NCBI RefSeq assembly: GCF_019061185.1
Contig: NZ_JAHQZU010000008.1
Span: 1-64,000 of the forward strand
Reading direction: 5' to 3'
Source of the DNA: Paracoccus sp. Z118
Lineage (GTDB): Bacteria > Pseudomonadota > Alphaproteobacteria > Rhodobacterales > Rhodobacteraceae
Length of the DNA stretch: 64,000 nucleotides
The number at the start of each line of letters is the position of its first letter. The first letter of the stretch is position 1. This document shows, in pieces, positions 8,099 to 17,332 of this stretch. A program made the translations under genes and the position numbers. The notes below the pieces were generated by a model. The model was not told where the DNA came from. It did no database searches and saw only the letters and a list, made by a program, of their open reading frames with translations.

Positions 8099-9834
8099 GC
8101 AGCGCGCCTTCCCTTGTGCTCTCGCGCTTTCGGTCCAACCCGTTATGGCTGGCGTTGCCGGCCGTGCTGCTGCTGGCCGCTTTCTTCCTGTTCCCGATGG
8201 GTCGATTGTTCCTTCTTGGGGTTCAGGACCCACAGACAGGGGCTCTCACGGCAGAGCATTACCTGCGCTTGACCGAGGCGCCCGTCTACTGGCGCATTCT
8301 CGGGATCACCTTTCGCATCGCCATCCTGACGGCGTTGTTTTCGGTCATCCTCGGATATCCCCTCGCATTGTGGCTTTCGAGGATGGATAGCCGCAAACAG
8401 TCCTTGCTGGCGCTTCTGGTGCTGCTGCCCTTCTGGACATCCTATCTGGTCAAGACATTCGCCTGGATGATCCTGCTTGGGCATCGCGGCGTGCTGAATA
8501 CGCTTTTCGTGGAAGCGGGGCTGATCGAACGTCCCTTGGGACTGATGTATAACGAACTGGGTGTCATCATCGGCATGGTGCACGCGATGATGCCGCTCGC
8601 CGTCCTGACGATGCTGCCGGTGATGAACGGAATCGATCGCCGGCTCACCTTGGCCGCAGGCACCATGGGGGCCAGTCGCTCGCAGCGGTTCTGGCTGGTC
8701 TATTTCCCCCTGTCGGTGCCCGGTGCCGCCGCTGCGGGGTTGCTGACCTTCATCACCTCGCTGGGATTCTTCATCGTGCCGGCATTTCTGGGCGGCAGCG
8801 GGCAGACCATGCTGGCCCAGACGATCATCACCCAGGTCCAGGAGCTGGTGAACTGGTCATTCGCTGCGGTTCTGGCCAGCCTCATGGTGGTGGCGGCGCT
8901 GATCTCGATCTGGATCTACAACCGCTTTTTCGGCCTCTCCACGATCTCCGGCGGTTCTTCGAGCGATGGAGTTCGGGCAAGCAGCGGCATCCTGCGCCGC
9001 CTCGGGCGGCGTTTCCTTGAGTTCATGGCCTGGATCTCCAGCCCCTTCGACCGGTTCGGATCATCCATCGGCAACGATGATCGTGGCTCGGCGATCTATC
9101 CGGTCCTGGCCCTCATCTTCCTGATCGCACCCATGCTGGTCGTCTTTCCGCTGGCGTTCACCTCCGCCAGTTCGCTTCAGTTCCCGCCGCCCGGCTTCTC
9201 ATTGCGGTGGTTCGAGCAATACGTGAACTCCCCCGTGTGGATTTCGGCGACCATTCGCTCGTTCGGGGTGGCACTGGCGACCGCCTTCTGCGCCACCGTG
9301 CTGGGCGGGCTGGCGGCGCTGGGCCTCGCCCGGTCACGCTCTCGCTGGAACGGGCCGCTTTTCGCGCTGATGCTGGCGCCGATGGTGGTGCCGCGGATCG
9401 TGATCGCGGTCGGGCTTTTCTATCTGATGGCGCAGATCGGGCTGGTCGCGACCAACACGGGGCTGGTGATCGGTCACACGCTGCTGGCGATACCCTATTG
9501 CTTCATCACCATCGGCGCGGTCCTGAAAAGCTATGACTGGCGTTTGAACCAGGCGGCGGAAACGCTTGGCGCCGGAAGGCTGACCATCCTGCGGCGCATC
9601 ACGCTGCCGCTGCTGCGCGGCGGGGTGATCGCGGCGGGGCTGTTCGCGTTCGTCACCTCGTTCGACGAGCTGACCATCGCGATCTTCATCTCGGGCGGGC
9701 TGAGGACCACCCTGCCGAAGCAGATGTGGGACGACATGTTCCTGCAACTGAATCCGACGCTGGCGGCGGTGTCGGTGGTCGTGCTGGTGATCGTCACGGC
9801 CATCCTGCTCGCCGCGCAGAAGCTTCAGAAATGA
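8095..9834 (+). CDS. Fused two-domain ABC transporter permease
   Basis: A 579-residue inner-membrane protein that joins two permease halves normally made as PotB and PotC. Each half has about six membrane segments and its own EAA loop, which docks to the ATPase: AAGTMGASRSQRFW near residue 190 and AAETLGAGRLTILRR near residue 485. A polar linker of roughly 60 residues (about 280-340) joins them. The ATG at 8095 overlaps the ATPase stop. Fused permeases of this size are known in iron and polyamine-type importers. One ATPase gene serves both halves, so the complex likely contains an ATPase dimer on a single permease chain. Confidence 0.88.
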   Translation: MSSAPSLVLSRFRSNPLWLALPAVLLLAAFFLFPMGRLFLLGVQDPQTGALTAEHYLRLTEAPVYWRILGITFRIAILTALFSVILGYPLALWLSRMDSRKQSLLALLVLLPFWTSYLVKTFAWMILLGHRGVLNTLFVEAGLIERPLGLMYNELGVIIGMVHAMMPLAVLTMLPVMNGIDRRLTLAAGTMGASRSQRFWLVYFPLSVPGAAAAGLLTFITSLGFFIVPAFLGGSGQTMLAQTIITQVQELVNWSFAAVLASLMVVAALISIWIYNRFFGLSTISGGSSSDGVRASSGILRRLGRRFLEFMAWISSPFDRFGSSIGNDDRGSAIYPVLALIFLIAPMLVVFPLAFTSASSLQFPPPGFSLRWFEQYVNSPVWISATIRSFGVALATAFCATVLGGLAALGLARSRSRWNGPLFALMLAPMVVPRIVIAVGLFYLMAQIGLVATNTGLVIGHTLLAIPYCFITIGAVLKSYDWRLNQAAETLGAGRLTILRRITLPLLRGGVIAAGLFAFVTSFDELTIAIFISGGLRTTLPKQMWDDMFLQLNPTLAAVSVVVLVIVTAILLAAQKLQK

Positions 9835-11411
9835 AACCGGCCGGCCGTCCGGCGCCGGCAAACATCAAGGTTCGATCGAGAATGCAAATCCAGGGCTTGG
9901 CAAACCTGCTTCAGGATCATGGTCGCAACACCCCGCAGCGCGTCTTCGCGCAGACCGCGACAGACGCAATCGAGATGGGGCAGGTCGCTGCGGCCGCGAA
10001 TGCCGTTGCCGAGCGGCTTTACGATCGGGGCCTGCAAAAAGGTGACCGCGTCGTCGTGATGATGTCCAACAGCCCGGCCTCGCTGGCGATCATTCACGGG
10101 CTGATGCGCGCCGGGCTGGTCTGGGTGCCCGTCAACCCCGCCCTCGTCGGAGAGCCGCTGGCCCATGTCATGCGCACCACCGATCCGGTGCTGATCCTGT
10201 GTGATCCGGGACTCGAGGCGGGTTTCTCGGGGATGCCGGGGAACTTCGCGGTCGAGGTGATCGCGGATCGGTCCATGCCGTCGGGATTGGCGGAATCGTC
10301 GATCCCCCTGCCGTCGCCCGATGATCTGGCGTCGATCATGTTCACCTCGGGCACCACGGGCCCGGCGAAGGGCGTGATGGTCACGCACATGATGCTGGAA
10401 CTGGCTGCCGAGGCGGTCGCCCTTTGTGCGGATCTGGCACCCGGTGACAATCTGTTCATGTGGGAGCCGTTCTATCACATCGGCGGCGCGCAGGTCGTCC
10501 TGCTTCCCCTGCTGCGCGAGGTCCGCCTGACTCTCGCCGATCGGTTCAGCGCCTCGCAATTCTGGCGGCAGGTATCGGAAGGCGGGTGCACGCATATCCA
10601 CCACCTGGGCGGGATCATCCAGATACTGCTCAAGCAGCCGGAAGGCGCGTGGGACCGCAAGCACGACGTCCGCATCGCCTGGGGCGGCGGCTGCGCCCCC
10701 GACGCGTGGCGGCCCTTCGAGGAGCGTTTCGGCGTGCAGATACGCGAGTGCTACGGGATGACCGAATGCTCCAGCCTGACCACATGGAACGACGAGGGCG
10801 CGGTGGGCTCGGTCGGTCGCCCCGCGCCGTGGTTCGACGTCGAGCTGAAGGACCAGGCCGGCCGCATTCTGGGTCCGGGCGAGGGCCGCGGGGAAATCAT
10901 CGTGCGGACCAGCCTGCCGGGCGCGATCACCCAGGGCTATTATCGCAACCCCGAAGCGACCGCCAAGGCGATCCGGCCCGACGGGTTCCATACCGGAGAT
11001 TCCGGCTCGTGGGACGCCGAGGGGCGGCTGTCCTTCCACGGCCGCCTGACGGATTCCGTGCGGTGCAGGGGGGAGAACGTTTCGGCTTTCGAGGTGGAAA
11101 GCGTCGCATCGCGGCATCCTCTGGTGCTGGATGCCGCGATGGTTGGCGTTCCTGCCCAGATCGGGGAATACGACATCCAGCTTTTCATTCAGCCGCAGCC
11201 GGGAACCAGCCCTGATCCCGCCGAGATCTGGGCCTGGATGGCGCAGCAACTCGCCCCCTATCAGCGGCCCCGTTACATCGCCCTAGTCCCGGATTTTCCC
11301 CGCACCGCAAGCCAGCGCATCCAGAAGCATCTCATGCCGATCGACCCGGCCGCCCGCTGGGAAGCCGCGCAGACGCGCAAGCCTGCTGCAACCAACGGAG
11401 ATCAGCGATGA
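9831..11411 (+). CDS. AMP-binding acyl-CoA ligase (CaiC-like)
   Basis: A 526-residue member of the ANL adenylating superfamily that turns a carboxylic acid into its CoA thioester via an acyl-AMP. The P-loop-like motif MFTSGTTGPAKG (about residue 170), the YGMTE motif, FHTGDSG and the hinge region GRLTDSVRCRGENVS are all present; the C-terminal lysine region reads ASQRIQKH. I report the ATG at 9831, which overlaps the permease stop (ATGA); an ATG at 9882 would drop 17 poorly conserved residues and is also possible. It resembles carnitine/crotonobetaine-CoA ligases. With the crotonase at the head of the operon it suggests a CoA-activated step in the pathway. Confidence 0.82.
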   Translation: MKPAGRPAPANIKVRSRMQIQGLANLLQDHGRNTPQRVFAQTATDAIEMGQVAAAANAVAERLYDRGLQKGDRVVVMMSNSPASLAIIHGLMRAGLVWVPVNPALVGEPLAHVMRTTDPVLILCDPGLEAGFSGMPGNFAVEVIADRSMPSGLAESSIPLPSPDDLASIMFTSGTTGPAKGVMVTHMMLELAAEAVALCADLAPGDNLFMWEPFYHIGGAQVVLLPLLREVRLTLADRFSASQFWRQVSEGGCTHIHHLGGIIQILLKQPEGAWDRKHDVRIAWGGGCAPDAWRPFEERFGVQIRECYGMTECSSLTTWNDEGAVGSVGRPAPWFDVELKDQAGRILGPGEGRGEIIVRTSLPGAITQGYYRNPEATAKAIRPDGFHTGDSGSWDAEGRLSFHGRLTDSVRCRGENVSAFEVESVASRHPLVLDAAMVGVPAQIGEYDIQLFIQPQPGTSPDPAEIWAWMAQQLAPYQRPRYIALVPDFPRTASQRIQKHLMPIDPAARWEAAQTRKPAATNGDQR

Positions 11412-12505
11412 CCACTGACATCCTCATCACGGGAACGGGCATGTTCGCCGGCCGAATGGCCTTGGACATCGCGGCCACGGCCAAGACGCCCGTGACGGTG
11501 GTGATTGCGGGGCGCAACCGGATGCGTCTGGACTGGCTGCGCACCGCAGGAAACGCGCGCGCCGCGATGTTCGGCACGCCCGCACGCTTCGTCAGCCACG
11601 CGATCGACTTGCTGGAGCCCGGCGCGAGCGATGCCCTCATCCGCGAATATCAGCCCCGCCTGGTTGTGCAGGCGGCCTCGATCCAGACCTCGACGGTGAT
11701 TTCCGACGGCGGCTCGCGCTGGACCGACCTGGTCGCCGAAGGCGGGCTGAGCGCGACGGCGGTTTTCCAGGCGCTGATCTCGGGGCGCATGGCAGCAGCC
11801 ATCAGCAGGCACGCGCCGGCCACCCGTCTGATCAACTGCTCTTTTCCCGACGTGGTCAACGGCATGATCGCCGCAATGGGACACGAGGTCCTGTGCGGCA
11901 CCGGCAACGTGGCGATCCTTTCGAACGTCTTCGAAGGCGCGCGGGAAAACCTGCCCGAAGGGCGCTTGCGCGTCCTTGCACATTATCAATGCCTCGCGCC
12001 GTGGCGCCTGCCACCCGGACAGCGCGGCGGCGCCCCTGCACCCCGCGTGTTCATCGACGATCACGAGATCGCGGACCCCTTCGCGGACTTCAGCCATTGC
12101 CAGCTTACGCCAGAGCCGGCCATCGAGATATCGGGCGCATCGGGGGTCACCCTGATGCTGGCGTTTGTCGCGGGCCGCGAATGGCGCGGGCATGTTCCCG
12201 CGCCAAGCGGCCTGCCCGGCGGCTATCCCGTCCGGCTGGAGGGCGACCGGCTGATGCTGGACCTGCCCGAAGCCGTGACCGAAGCCGAGGCAATCGCCTG
12301 GAACGACGCGTTCGAGCGGCGCAACGGTCTGACGGTCGAGGCTGGGCGGGTCCGCTATCATGGGCGGCTGCGTGAGTTGCTGGCCGAAGCGGGGTGGGAA
12401 CATGCCGACGGCTTTGCGATGGCGGATCTGGAGGAGGTCTGCACCGGCATGCTGAAGCTGCGCGACGATCTGAGTGCGCAGCCATCCTCGCGGCAAAGCG
12501 CATGA
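11408..12505 (+). CDS. Uncharacterised Rossmann-fold protein in the catabolic operon
   Basis: A 365-residue protein I cannot assign to a named family. The N terminus has a dinucleotide-binding glycine motif (ITGTGMFAGRMALDI) and an AGRNR segment as in NAD(P) enzymes. Mid-protein, LINCSFPDVVNGM followed by GTGNVAIL recalls the NP-V-D and GxG segments of lactate/malate dehydrogenases, which suggests an oxidoreductase. Its ATG overlaps the ligase stop and follows a ggag site; its stop overlaps the next gene's start, so it is firmly within the operon. It may act on an amino or imino acid intermediate, but this is a guess from context. It could also be a structural or regulatory dehydrogenase homologue. 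Confidence 0.7.
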   Translation: MTTDILITGTGMFAGRMALDIAATAKTPVTVVIAGRNRMRLDWLRTAGNARAAMFGTPARFVSHAIDLLEPGASDALIREYQPRLVVQAASIQTSTVISDGGSRWTDLVAEGGLSATAVFQALISGRMAAAISRHAPATRLINCSFPDVVNGMIAAMGHEVLCGTGNVAILSNVFEGARENLPEGRLRVLAHYQCLAPWRLPPGQRGGAPAPRVFIDDHEIADPFADFSHCQLTPEPAIEISGASGVTLMLAFVAGREWRGHVPAPSGLPGGYPVRLEGDRLMLDLPEAVTEAEAIAWNDAFERRNGLTVEAGRVRYHGRLRELLAEAGWEHADGFAMADLEEVCTGMLKLRDDLSAQPSSRQSA

Positions 12506-13785
12506 ACGTCCAGAGGCCCCGGACGGTGGCCGTGATCGGCGGCGGCATCGTGGGTCTATTTACTGCGCTGGAGCTTCAGGACCGCGGATTTGCAGTCCAG
12601 TTGATCGAACCGGACCAGCCCGGAGGCCGGCAAGCCGCCTCTTACGGCAACGGTACATGGGTCAACGAGGGCGCCATCATCCCGATTTCACTGCCGGGAT
12701 TGTGGAAGACGGTGCCGGGCTTTCTGCTCGATCCGAACGGCCCCTTCATCATCCGCTGGCGCCATCTGCCACGGCTGCTGTCCTGGCTTCCACGCTTTGT
12801 TCTGGCAGGACGCAGCTGGGCGCGCGTCCAACGCGACATTCCCGTGCGCGCTGCGCTGTTGCGAGGTGCCGTCGCTGCCTATGAGGCGCGGGCGGATCAG
12901 GCAGGCAGCAGCGATCTGCTCGGCGCGCGCGGTGTCATGTATGCCTACCGCGACGAAGCCGAATTCGCCGCCGACGAGAAGGCTTGGGCGCTGCGGCGCG
13001 AGCAGGGGATCGCCTGCAGCTTCCACCGGGGCGAGGAGTTGCGTGAACTCGCGCCCGAGCTTTCGAGCGACTATGCCGTGGGCGCGCGGATACTGCCGTC
13101 CCGCTCGCTCCGAGATCCCGGCGGCTACTGCGCGGCGCTCGCCGGGCTTTTCCTGCGCCGGGGTGGCCGGATACTGAAGACTCGCGCCACTGGCTTCGAC
13201 ATTGCCGGCGGGCGCTTGCGCGCGGTCAGGACCAAGCAGGGCGACGTGCCCTGCGCGCATGCGGTCGTTGCGGCCGGGATCGGCTCGGGCGCGCTGGCCC
13301 GGCAGTCGGGCGACCGGGTTCCGCTGATCGCGGAGCGCGGCTATCACGTCGTTATCCGGGACTGCCCCGTCCGGCCCGAGATCAGCCTGATGCTGGCCGA
13401 GGGCAAGCTGGCCGTCGCTTCGACCCCCGCGGGCCTGCGGCTGGCGGGGCAGGTCGAACTGGCCGCGCCAGACGCGCCTGCGAACTGGGACCGGGCGCGC
13501 ATCCTGCTGCATTTCGCAAAGCGCATGTTTCCACAGGCAAGCGCCGTGATCGAGAACGGCGACCACGACATGTGGATGGGCAATCGTCCATCGACCCCCG
13601 ACGGTCTGCCAGTCATCGGCAAGGCATCCGGGTGCGCCGACATCGTCCATGCCTTCGGCCACGCCCATTTCGGCATGTCGATGAGCCCGGCGACAGCCCG
13701 CCTCGTCGCCGATCTGGTCACGGATGGACAGCCCGCGATCGATCCTGCGCCATATTCCCCCCGGAGATTCCGCCTTGTTGCCTGA
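12502..13785 (+). CDS. FAD-dependent oxidoreductase, DadA (D-amino acid dehydrogenase) family
   Basis: A 427-residue flavoprotein. The N terminus has the FAD fold (VAVIGGGIVGLFTALEL), and the C-terminal part has WMGNRPSTPDGLPVIG, a hallmark of DadA-type dehydrogenases, then GHAHFGMSMSP. These enzymes oxidise amino or imino acids and pass electrons to the membrane chain or oxygen. The start ATG overlaps the previous stop. Next to a ketimine reductase-family gene and an ALDH7-like semialdehyde dehydrogenase, it could play the part of a pipecolate oxidase (AmaA in Pseudomonas belongs to the wider family). That specificity is inferred from context only. Confidence 0.85.
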   Translation: MNVQRPRTVAVIGGGIVGLFTALELQDRGFAVQLIEPDQPGGRQAASYGNGTWVNEGAIIPISLPGLWKTVPGFLLDPNGPFIIRWRHLPRLLSWLPRFVLAGRSWARVQRDIPVRAALLRGAVAAYEARADQAGSSDLLGARGVMYAYRDEAEFAADEKAWALRREQGIACSFHRGEELRELAPELSSDYAVGARILPSRSLRDPGGYCAALAGLFLRRGGRILKTRATGFDIAGGRLRAVRTKQGDVPCAHAVVAAGIGSGALARQSGDRVPLIAERGYHVVIRDCPVRPEISLMLAEGKLAVASTPAGLRLAGQVELAAPDAPANWDRARILLHFAKRMFPQASAVIENGDHDMWMGNRPSTPDGLPVIGKASGCADIVHAFGHAHFGMSMSPATARLVADLVTDGQPAIDPAPYSPRRFRLVA

Positions 13786-14728
13786 GCTCCTGCATGTCTC
13801 GCGCGGTGATATCCTTGCGCTGGACATATCTCCTGCAAGGATGCGCGCGGCGATGGCCGAGGTGTTTGCGGATATTGCCTCCGGCCAGTGCCGCTTTCTG
13901 CCGAAGTCCCAGTTGTCACTCGGGCCGGGCCGGAGCTTCCAGACGATGGTTGCGGCTTCGCATCGCTGGTCTGTGGCGGCGGTCAAATGGGTGTCCGTCG
14001 TTCCCGCGGGGCCCGAGACCGATCTGCCCCCGATCAGCGCGGTGATCTGCCTGAACGATCTCACGACGGGCCATCCCCTGGCGGTCATGGACGGAGAGGT
14101 GATCACGCTGCTGCGCACCGCCGCGATGTCCGCCCTTGCGGCGGAACGGATGGTCGCGGGCCAGCCGCGGGTTCTGGCTTTCGCCGGTTGCGGCGCGCAG
14201 GCGCGCAGCCATCTCGAGGCATTCCGCGATCTGTTCCCGTCGCTCGCCCAAGTGCTCTGTCACAGCCGAAGCCCGGCTTCGGCCGAGGCGTTGGCGGGTC
14301 TGGCGAAAGGCAGGGGGCTTCAGGCGGAGGTGGTGGCCGATCCCGATGCCCTGCTGCGGCGGGCGGATATCGTCATCTCGACGGTTCCCGCCGCGCCGGG
14401 GCTGTCGCCGACGCTCGACGCCGCGTCGATGAAGGCGGATGCGATGGCGGTGATGGTCGATCTTGGGCGCAGCTGGAAGCCGGGCAGCCTGTCCGGTTTC
14501 TCGCGGATCGCGACCGACAGCCTGGAACAGATGCGCCACCCCTTCGACGCGGCGGGACGGCCTGTCGAGGGAGCGGAGATCACGCTCGATCTGCTGTCCG
14601 ACCTTTCCCCGGCCGACAGTCGGCAGGCCTTCTGCTTCAGAGGACATGCCGCCGGCGATCTCGCCGCCGCGGTGCTTGTTCACGGGCTGATCCGCGAACG
14701 GCTCATGGGGCAAGAGCTTCGGCGATAA
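13775..14728 (+). CDS. Ornithine cyclodeaminase/mu-crystallin family protein
   Basis: A 317-residue NAD(P)-binding protein of the ornithine cyclodeaminase/mu-crystallin family. It includes ornithine and lysine cyclodeaminases, alanine dehydrogenases and reductases of cyclic ketimines such as piperideine-2-carboxylate. The nucleotide fold is at VLAFAGCGAQARSHLEAF (about residue 125), with TLLRTAAMSALAAER just before it. I prefer the TTG at 13775 because ccggag lies 8 bases before it and the protein then begins LPELLHVS as in relatives; an ATG at 13724 would lie inside the previous gene with no clear ribosome site. It overlaps the upstream gene by 11 bases. Confidence 0.82.
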   Translation: MLPELLHVSRGDILALDISPARMRAAMAEVFADIASGQCRFLPKSQLSLGPGRSFQTMVAASHRWSVAAVKWVSVVPAGPETDLPPISAVICLNDLTTGHPLAVMDGEVITLLRTAAMSALAAERMVAGQPRVLAFAGCGAQARSHLEAFRDLFPSLAQVLCHSRSPASAEALAGLAKGRGLQAEVVADPDALLRRADIVISTVPAAPGLSPTLDAASMKADAMAVMVDLGRSWKPGSLSGFSRIATDSLEQMRHPFDAAGRPVEGAEITLDLLSDLSPADSRQAFCFRGHAAGDLAAAVLVHGLIRERLMGQELRR

Positions 14729-15756
14729 TGACGGTCCGTTCCGCCGGGAAACAGGGTCAGCGCGATGACTGGCGAGGGGCGGGCTTCATGCTGCTCGCCA
14801 TGGGCGGCTATGCGTTCAATGACCTGATGGTCAAGGCCGTTGCCGAGCATCATCCGGCTTCGATGATTCTGGCAATTCGATCGGCACTGGCCGCCGTGTT
14901 CCTGCTTTCCATCCTGTCGCTTCGCGGCGAACTTCGCCGGATCGGCCCGAGTCTCAGGGGGCGGGCCTTGCTGCGCTCGGCCGTCGATTCGCTGGTGACC
15001 GCCTGCTATGTTTATGCGCTGAGCGGCCTGTCGCTGGCGAACGCCGCCGCGATCTATCAGCTGACGCCGATCGTCTTCATGCTGGCAAGCGCGCTGGTCC
15101 TGCGAGAAGCGATCCCGTTGCGGGGTTGGCTGGGTGCCCTGCTGGGATTTTCGGGAATGCTTCTGGTCGTCCGGCCGGATGGCGCGATGCTGGACCCGCA
15201 TGCGCTGGCGGTGGTCGCCGCGGTCATGTGCTCGGTGGTGCGCGATCTGCTGATGCGCGGCGGAACGATTGCCGCTTCGCCTTTCTGCCTCGGGCTGTTC
15301 AGCGCGCTCGGCGCCATGATGCTGGGGTTCGGGACAGCTGCCGAGGCTGGGGCGTTCGTTCTTCCCGCATCTCGGGAGCTTCTGCTGCTGGCGTTGGCGG
15401 CAGCGGCGATCGCCGTCGGGTATGTCTGCCTGGCCGTGGCCACTTCAACCGGCAGCAGCGGTTTCGTATCGCCGTTCCGTTACAGCATTCTGATCTATGC
15501 GGTGGTTTTCGGGGCAGTGTTCCTGCGGGACTTTCCCGACAACGCTGCGCTGCTTGGCGTTGCGCTGATCCTCGGGGGCGGTGCTGTCGTAAGCGTGCCG
15601 CAGAGTTTCTGGCAGCGTTTGGCATCAGGCGGCCCGATTGCGCGATTACGATCATCAGGCCCGCCGACCCCGGAGGCTGGCGGGTTGCCATCCTGCAAGA
15701 CCGAAGCCCTGCGCACATCGGCGCGGCGCGTTTTAACCGACGAGGAGCAGACATGA
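14728..15756 (+). CDS. EamA (DMT superfamily) membrane transporter
   Basis: A 342-residue inner-membrane protein with about ten hydrophobic segments arranged as two EamA repeats (first around residues 20-145, second around 155-290). DMT/EamA proteins mostly export amino acids or metabolites. The ATG shares a base with the previous stop (TAATG) and its own stop overlaps the ALDH start, so it is co-translated with the catabolic enzymes. It may relieve build-up of a toxic intermediate or act as a second uptake route. The last 50 or so residues are polar and poorly conserved-looking. Confidence 0.85.
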   Translation: MTVRSAGKQGQRDDWRGAGFMLLAMGGYAFNDLMVKAVAEHHPASMILAIRSALAAVFLLSILSLRGELRRIGPSLRGRALLRSAVDSLVTACYVYALSGLSLANAAAIYQLTPIVFMLASALVLREAIPLRGWLGALLGFSGMLLVVRPDGAMLDPHALAVVAAVMCSVVRDLLMRGGTIAASPFCLGLFSALGAMMLGFGTAAEAGAFVLPASRELLLLALAAAAIAVGYVCLAVATSTGSSGFVSPFRYSILIYAVVFGAVFLRDFPDNAALLGVALILGGGAVVSVPQSFWQRLASGGPIARLRSSGPPTPEAGGLPSCKTEALRTSARRVLTDEEQT

Positions 15757-17291
15757 ACTACAACAGACAAGACACGTCCTACAGCATCGCCGAGGACACG
15801 ATCGAGGTTCTGAACCGGCTGGACGTGGCCCCGGCGCTCTACACCGGCGGGACACTGAAAAGCTTCTCGCCGGTCACGGGCGAGCAGATCGCCGCGCTGC
15901 CCGAGCATGACCCCGCCGCCGTCGCCGCCGCCATCGGCCGCGCCGCCGAGGCGTTCCGTGTCTGGCGCGAGATTCCCGCCCCGCGCCGGGGCGAGCTGGT
16001 GCGCCTGCTGGGCGAGGAACTGCGCGCCGCCAAGGCGGACCTCGGCCGCCTCGTCTCGATCGAGGCGGGCAAGAGCCCGTCCGAAGGCGCGGGCGAGGTG
16101 CAGGAGATGATCGATATCTGCGACTTCGCGGTCGGCCTGTCGCGGCAGCTCTACGGGCTGACCATCGCCACCGAGCGCGCCGGGCACCGGATGATGGAGA
16201 CCTGGCATCCGCTCGGCGTCGTCGGCGTCATCACCGCCTTCAACTTCCCCGTCGCCGTCTGGTCCTGGAACACGGCGCTGGCGCTGGTCTGCGGCGATCC
16301 GGTCGTGTGGAAACCATCCGAGAAGACGCCGCTGACGGCGCTCGCCTGCCAGTCGATTCTGGACCGCGCGCTCGCCCGCTTCGGCGATGCGCCCGAGGGG
16401 CTGTCGCAGGTGGTCATCGGCGGGCGCGAGACCGGTGAGGCGCTGGTGGACGATCCGCGCGTGGCGCTGGTCTCGGCCACCGGCTCGACCCGGATGGGCC
16501 GACAGGTGGGCCCGAAGGTAGCGGCGCGGTTCGGCCGCTCGATCCTCGAACTCGGCGGCAACAACGCGGGGATCGTCACCGCCTCGGCCGACCTCGACAT
16601 GGCCCTGCGCGCCATCGCCTTCGGCGCGATGGGCACGGCCGGCCAGCGCTGCACCACCATGCGCCGCCTGTTCGTCCATGACGGCGTCTATGACCAGCTC
16701 GTCCCGCGGCTCATCAAGGCCTATGGCTCGGTGACGGTCGGCAATCCGCTGACCACGCAGGCGCTGGTCGGGCCGCTGGTGGACAAGGCCGCTCATGACG
16801 CGATGCAGGCGGCGCTGGGGGCCGCGAAGGGGGCAGGTGGCACCGTGCATGGCGGCGCGCGCGTGACCGATGTCGCGCCGGAAGCGGCCTTCTACGCCCG
16901 CCCCGCGCTGGTCGAGATGCCCAAGCAGACCGGCCCGGTGCTGGAGGAAACCTTCGCCCCGATCCTCTATGTCATGCGCTACAGCGACTTTGCCGATGTG
17001 ATCGAGCAGCACAACGCCGTGGGCGCGGGGCTTTCGTCCTCGATCTTCACACTGGACCTGCGCGAGGCCGAGGCGTTCCTGTCCGCCTCCGGCTCGGACT
17101 GCGGCATCGTCAACGTCAACATCGGAACCTCGGGCGCCGAGATCGGCGGCGCGTTCGGCGGTGAGAAAGAGACCGGCGGCGGGCGCGAAAGCGGGTCGGA
17201 CGCGTGGAAGGCCTACATGCGCCGGGCCACGAACACGATCAACTACTCGCGCGCGCTGCCGCTGGCGCAGGGCGTCGTGTTCGACATCTGA
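15753..17291 (+). CDS. Aldehyde dehydrogenase, ALDH7/aminoadipate-semialdehyde dehydrogenase-like
   Basis: A 512-residue NAD(P)-dependent aldehyde dehydrogenase. The catalytic Cys is in GTAGQRCTTMRR (about Cys300) and the general-base Glu in LELGGNNAG (about Glu266). The GTAGQRCTT and ELGGNNA wording is characteristic of ALDH7A1/AmaB, which oxidises 2-aminoadipate 6-semialdehyde (open form of piperideine-6-carboxylate) to 2-aminoadipate. The C terminus has EIGGAFGGEKETGGGRESGSD. The ATG follows gaggag and overlaps the EamA stop. It closes the operon. Together with the DadA-type and cyclodeaminase-family genes it points to lysine/pipecolate-type substrates. The family call is strong; the substrate is likely but unproven. 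Confidence 0.88.
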   Translation: MNYNRQDTSYSIAEDTIEVLNRLDVAPALYTGGTLKSFSPVTGEQIAALPEHDPAAVAAAIGRAAEAFRVWREIPAPRRGELVRLLGEELRAAKADLGRLVSIEAGKSPSEGAGEVQEMIDICDFAVGLSRQLYGLTIATERAGHRMMETWHPLGVVGVITAFNFPVAVWSWNTALALVCGDPVVWKPSEKTPLTALACQSILDRALARFGDAPEGLSQVVIGGRETGEALVDDPRVALVSATGSTRMGRQVGPKVAARFGRSILELGGNNAGIVTASADLDMALRAIAFGAMGTAGQRCTTMRRLFVHDGVYDQLVPRLIKAYGSVTVGNPLTTQALVGPLVDKAAHDAMQAALGAAKGAGGTVHGGARVTDVAPEAAFYARPALVEMPKQTGPVLEETFAPILYVMRYSDFADVIEQHNAVGAGLSSSIFTLDLREAEAFLSASGSDCGIVNVNIGTSGAEIGGAFGGEKETGGGRESGSDAWKAYMRRATNTINYSRALPLAQGVVFDI

Positions 17292-17332
17292 AACGCGCGG
17301 CGGCGGCCTTGGACCCCATGGTCGTCGCGTTC

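Noticed and set aside
13724..13774. Upstream ATG for the ornithine cyclodeaminase-family gene
   Set aside because: It lies in the previous gene without a ribosome site; the TTG at 13775 has ccggag at good spacing.
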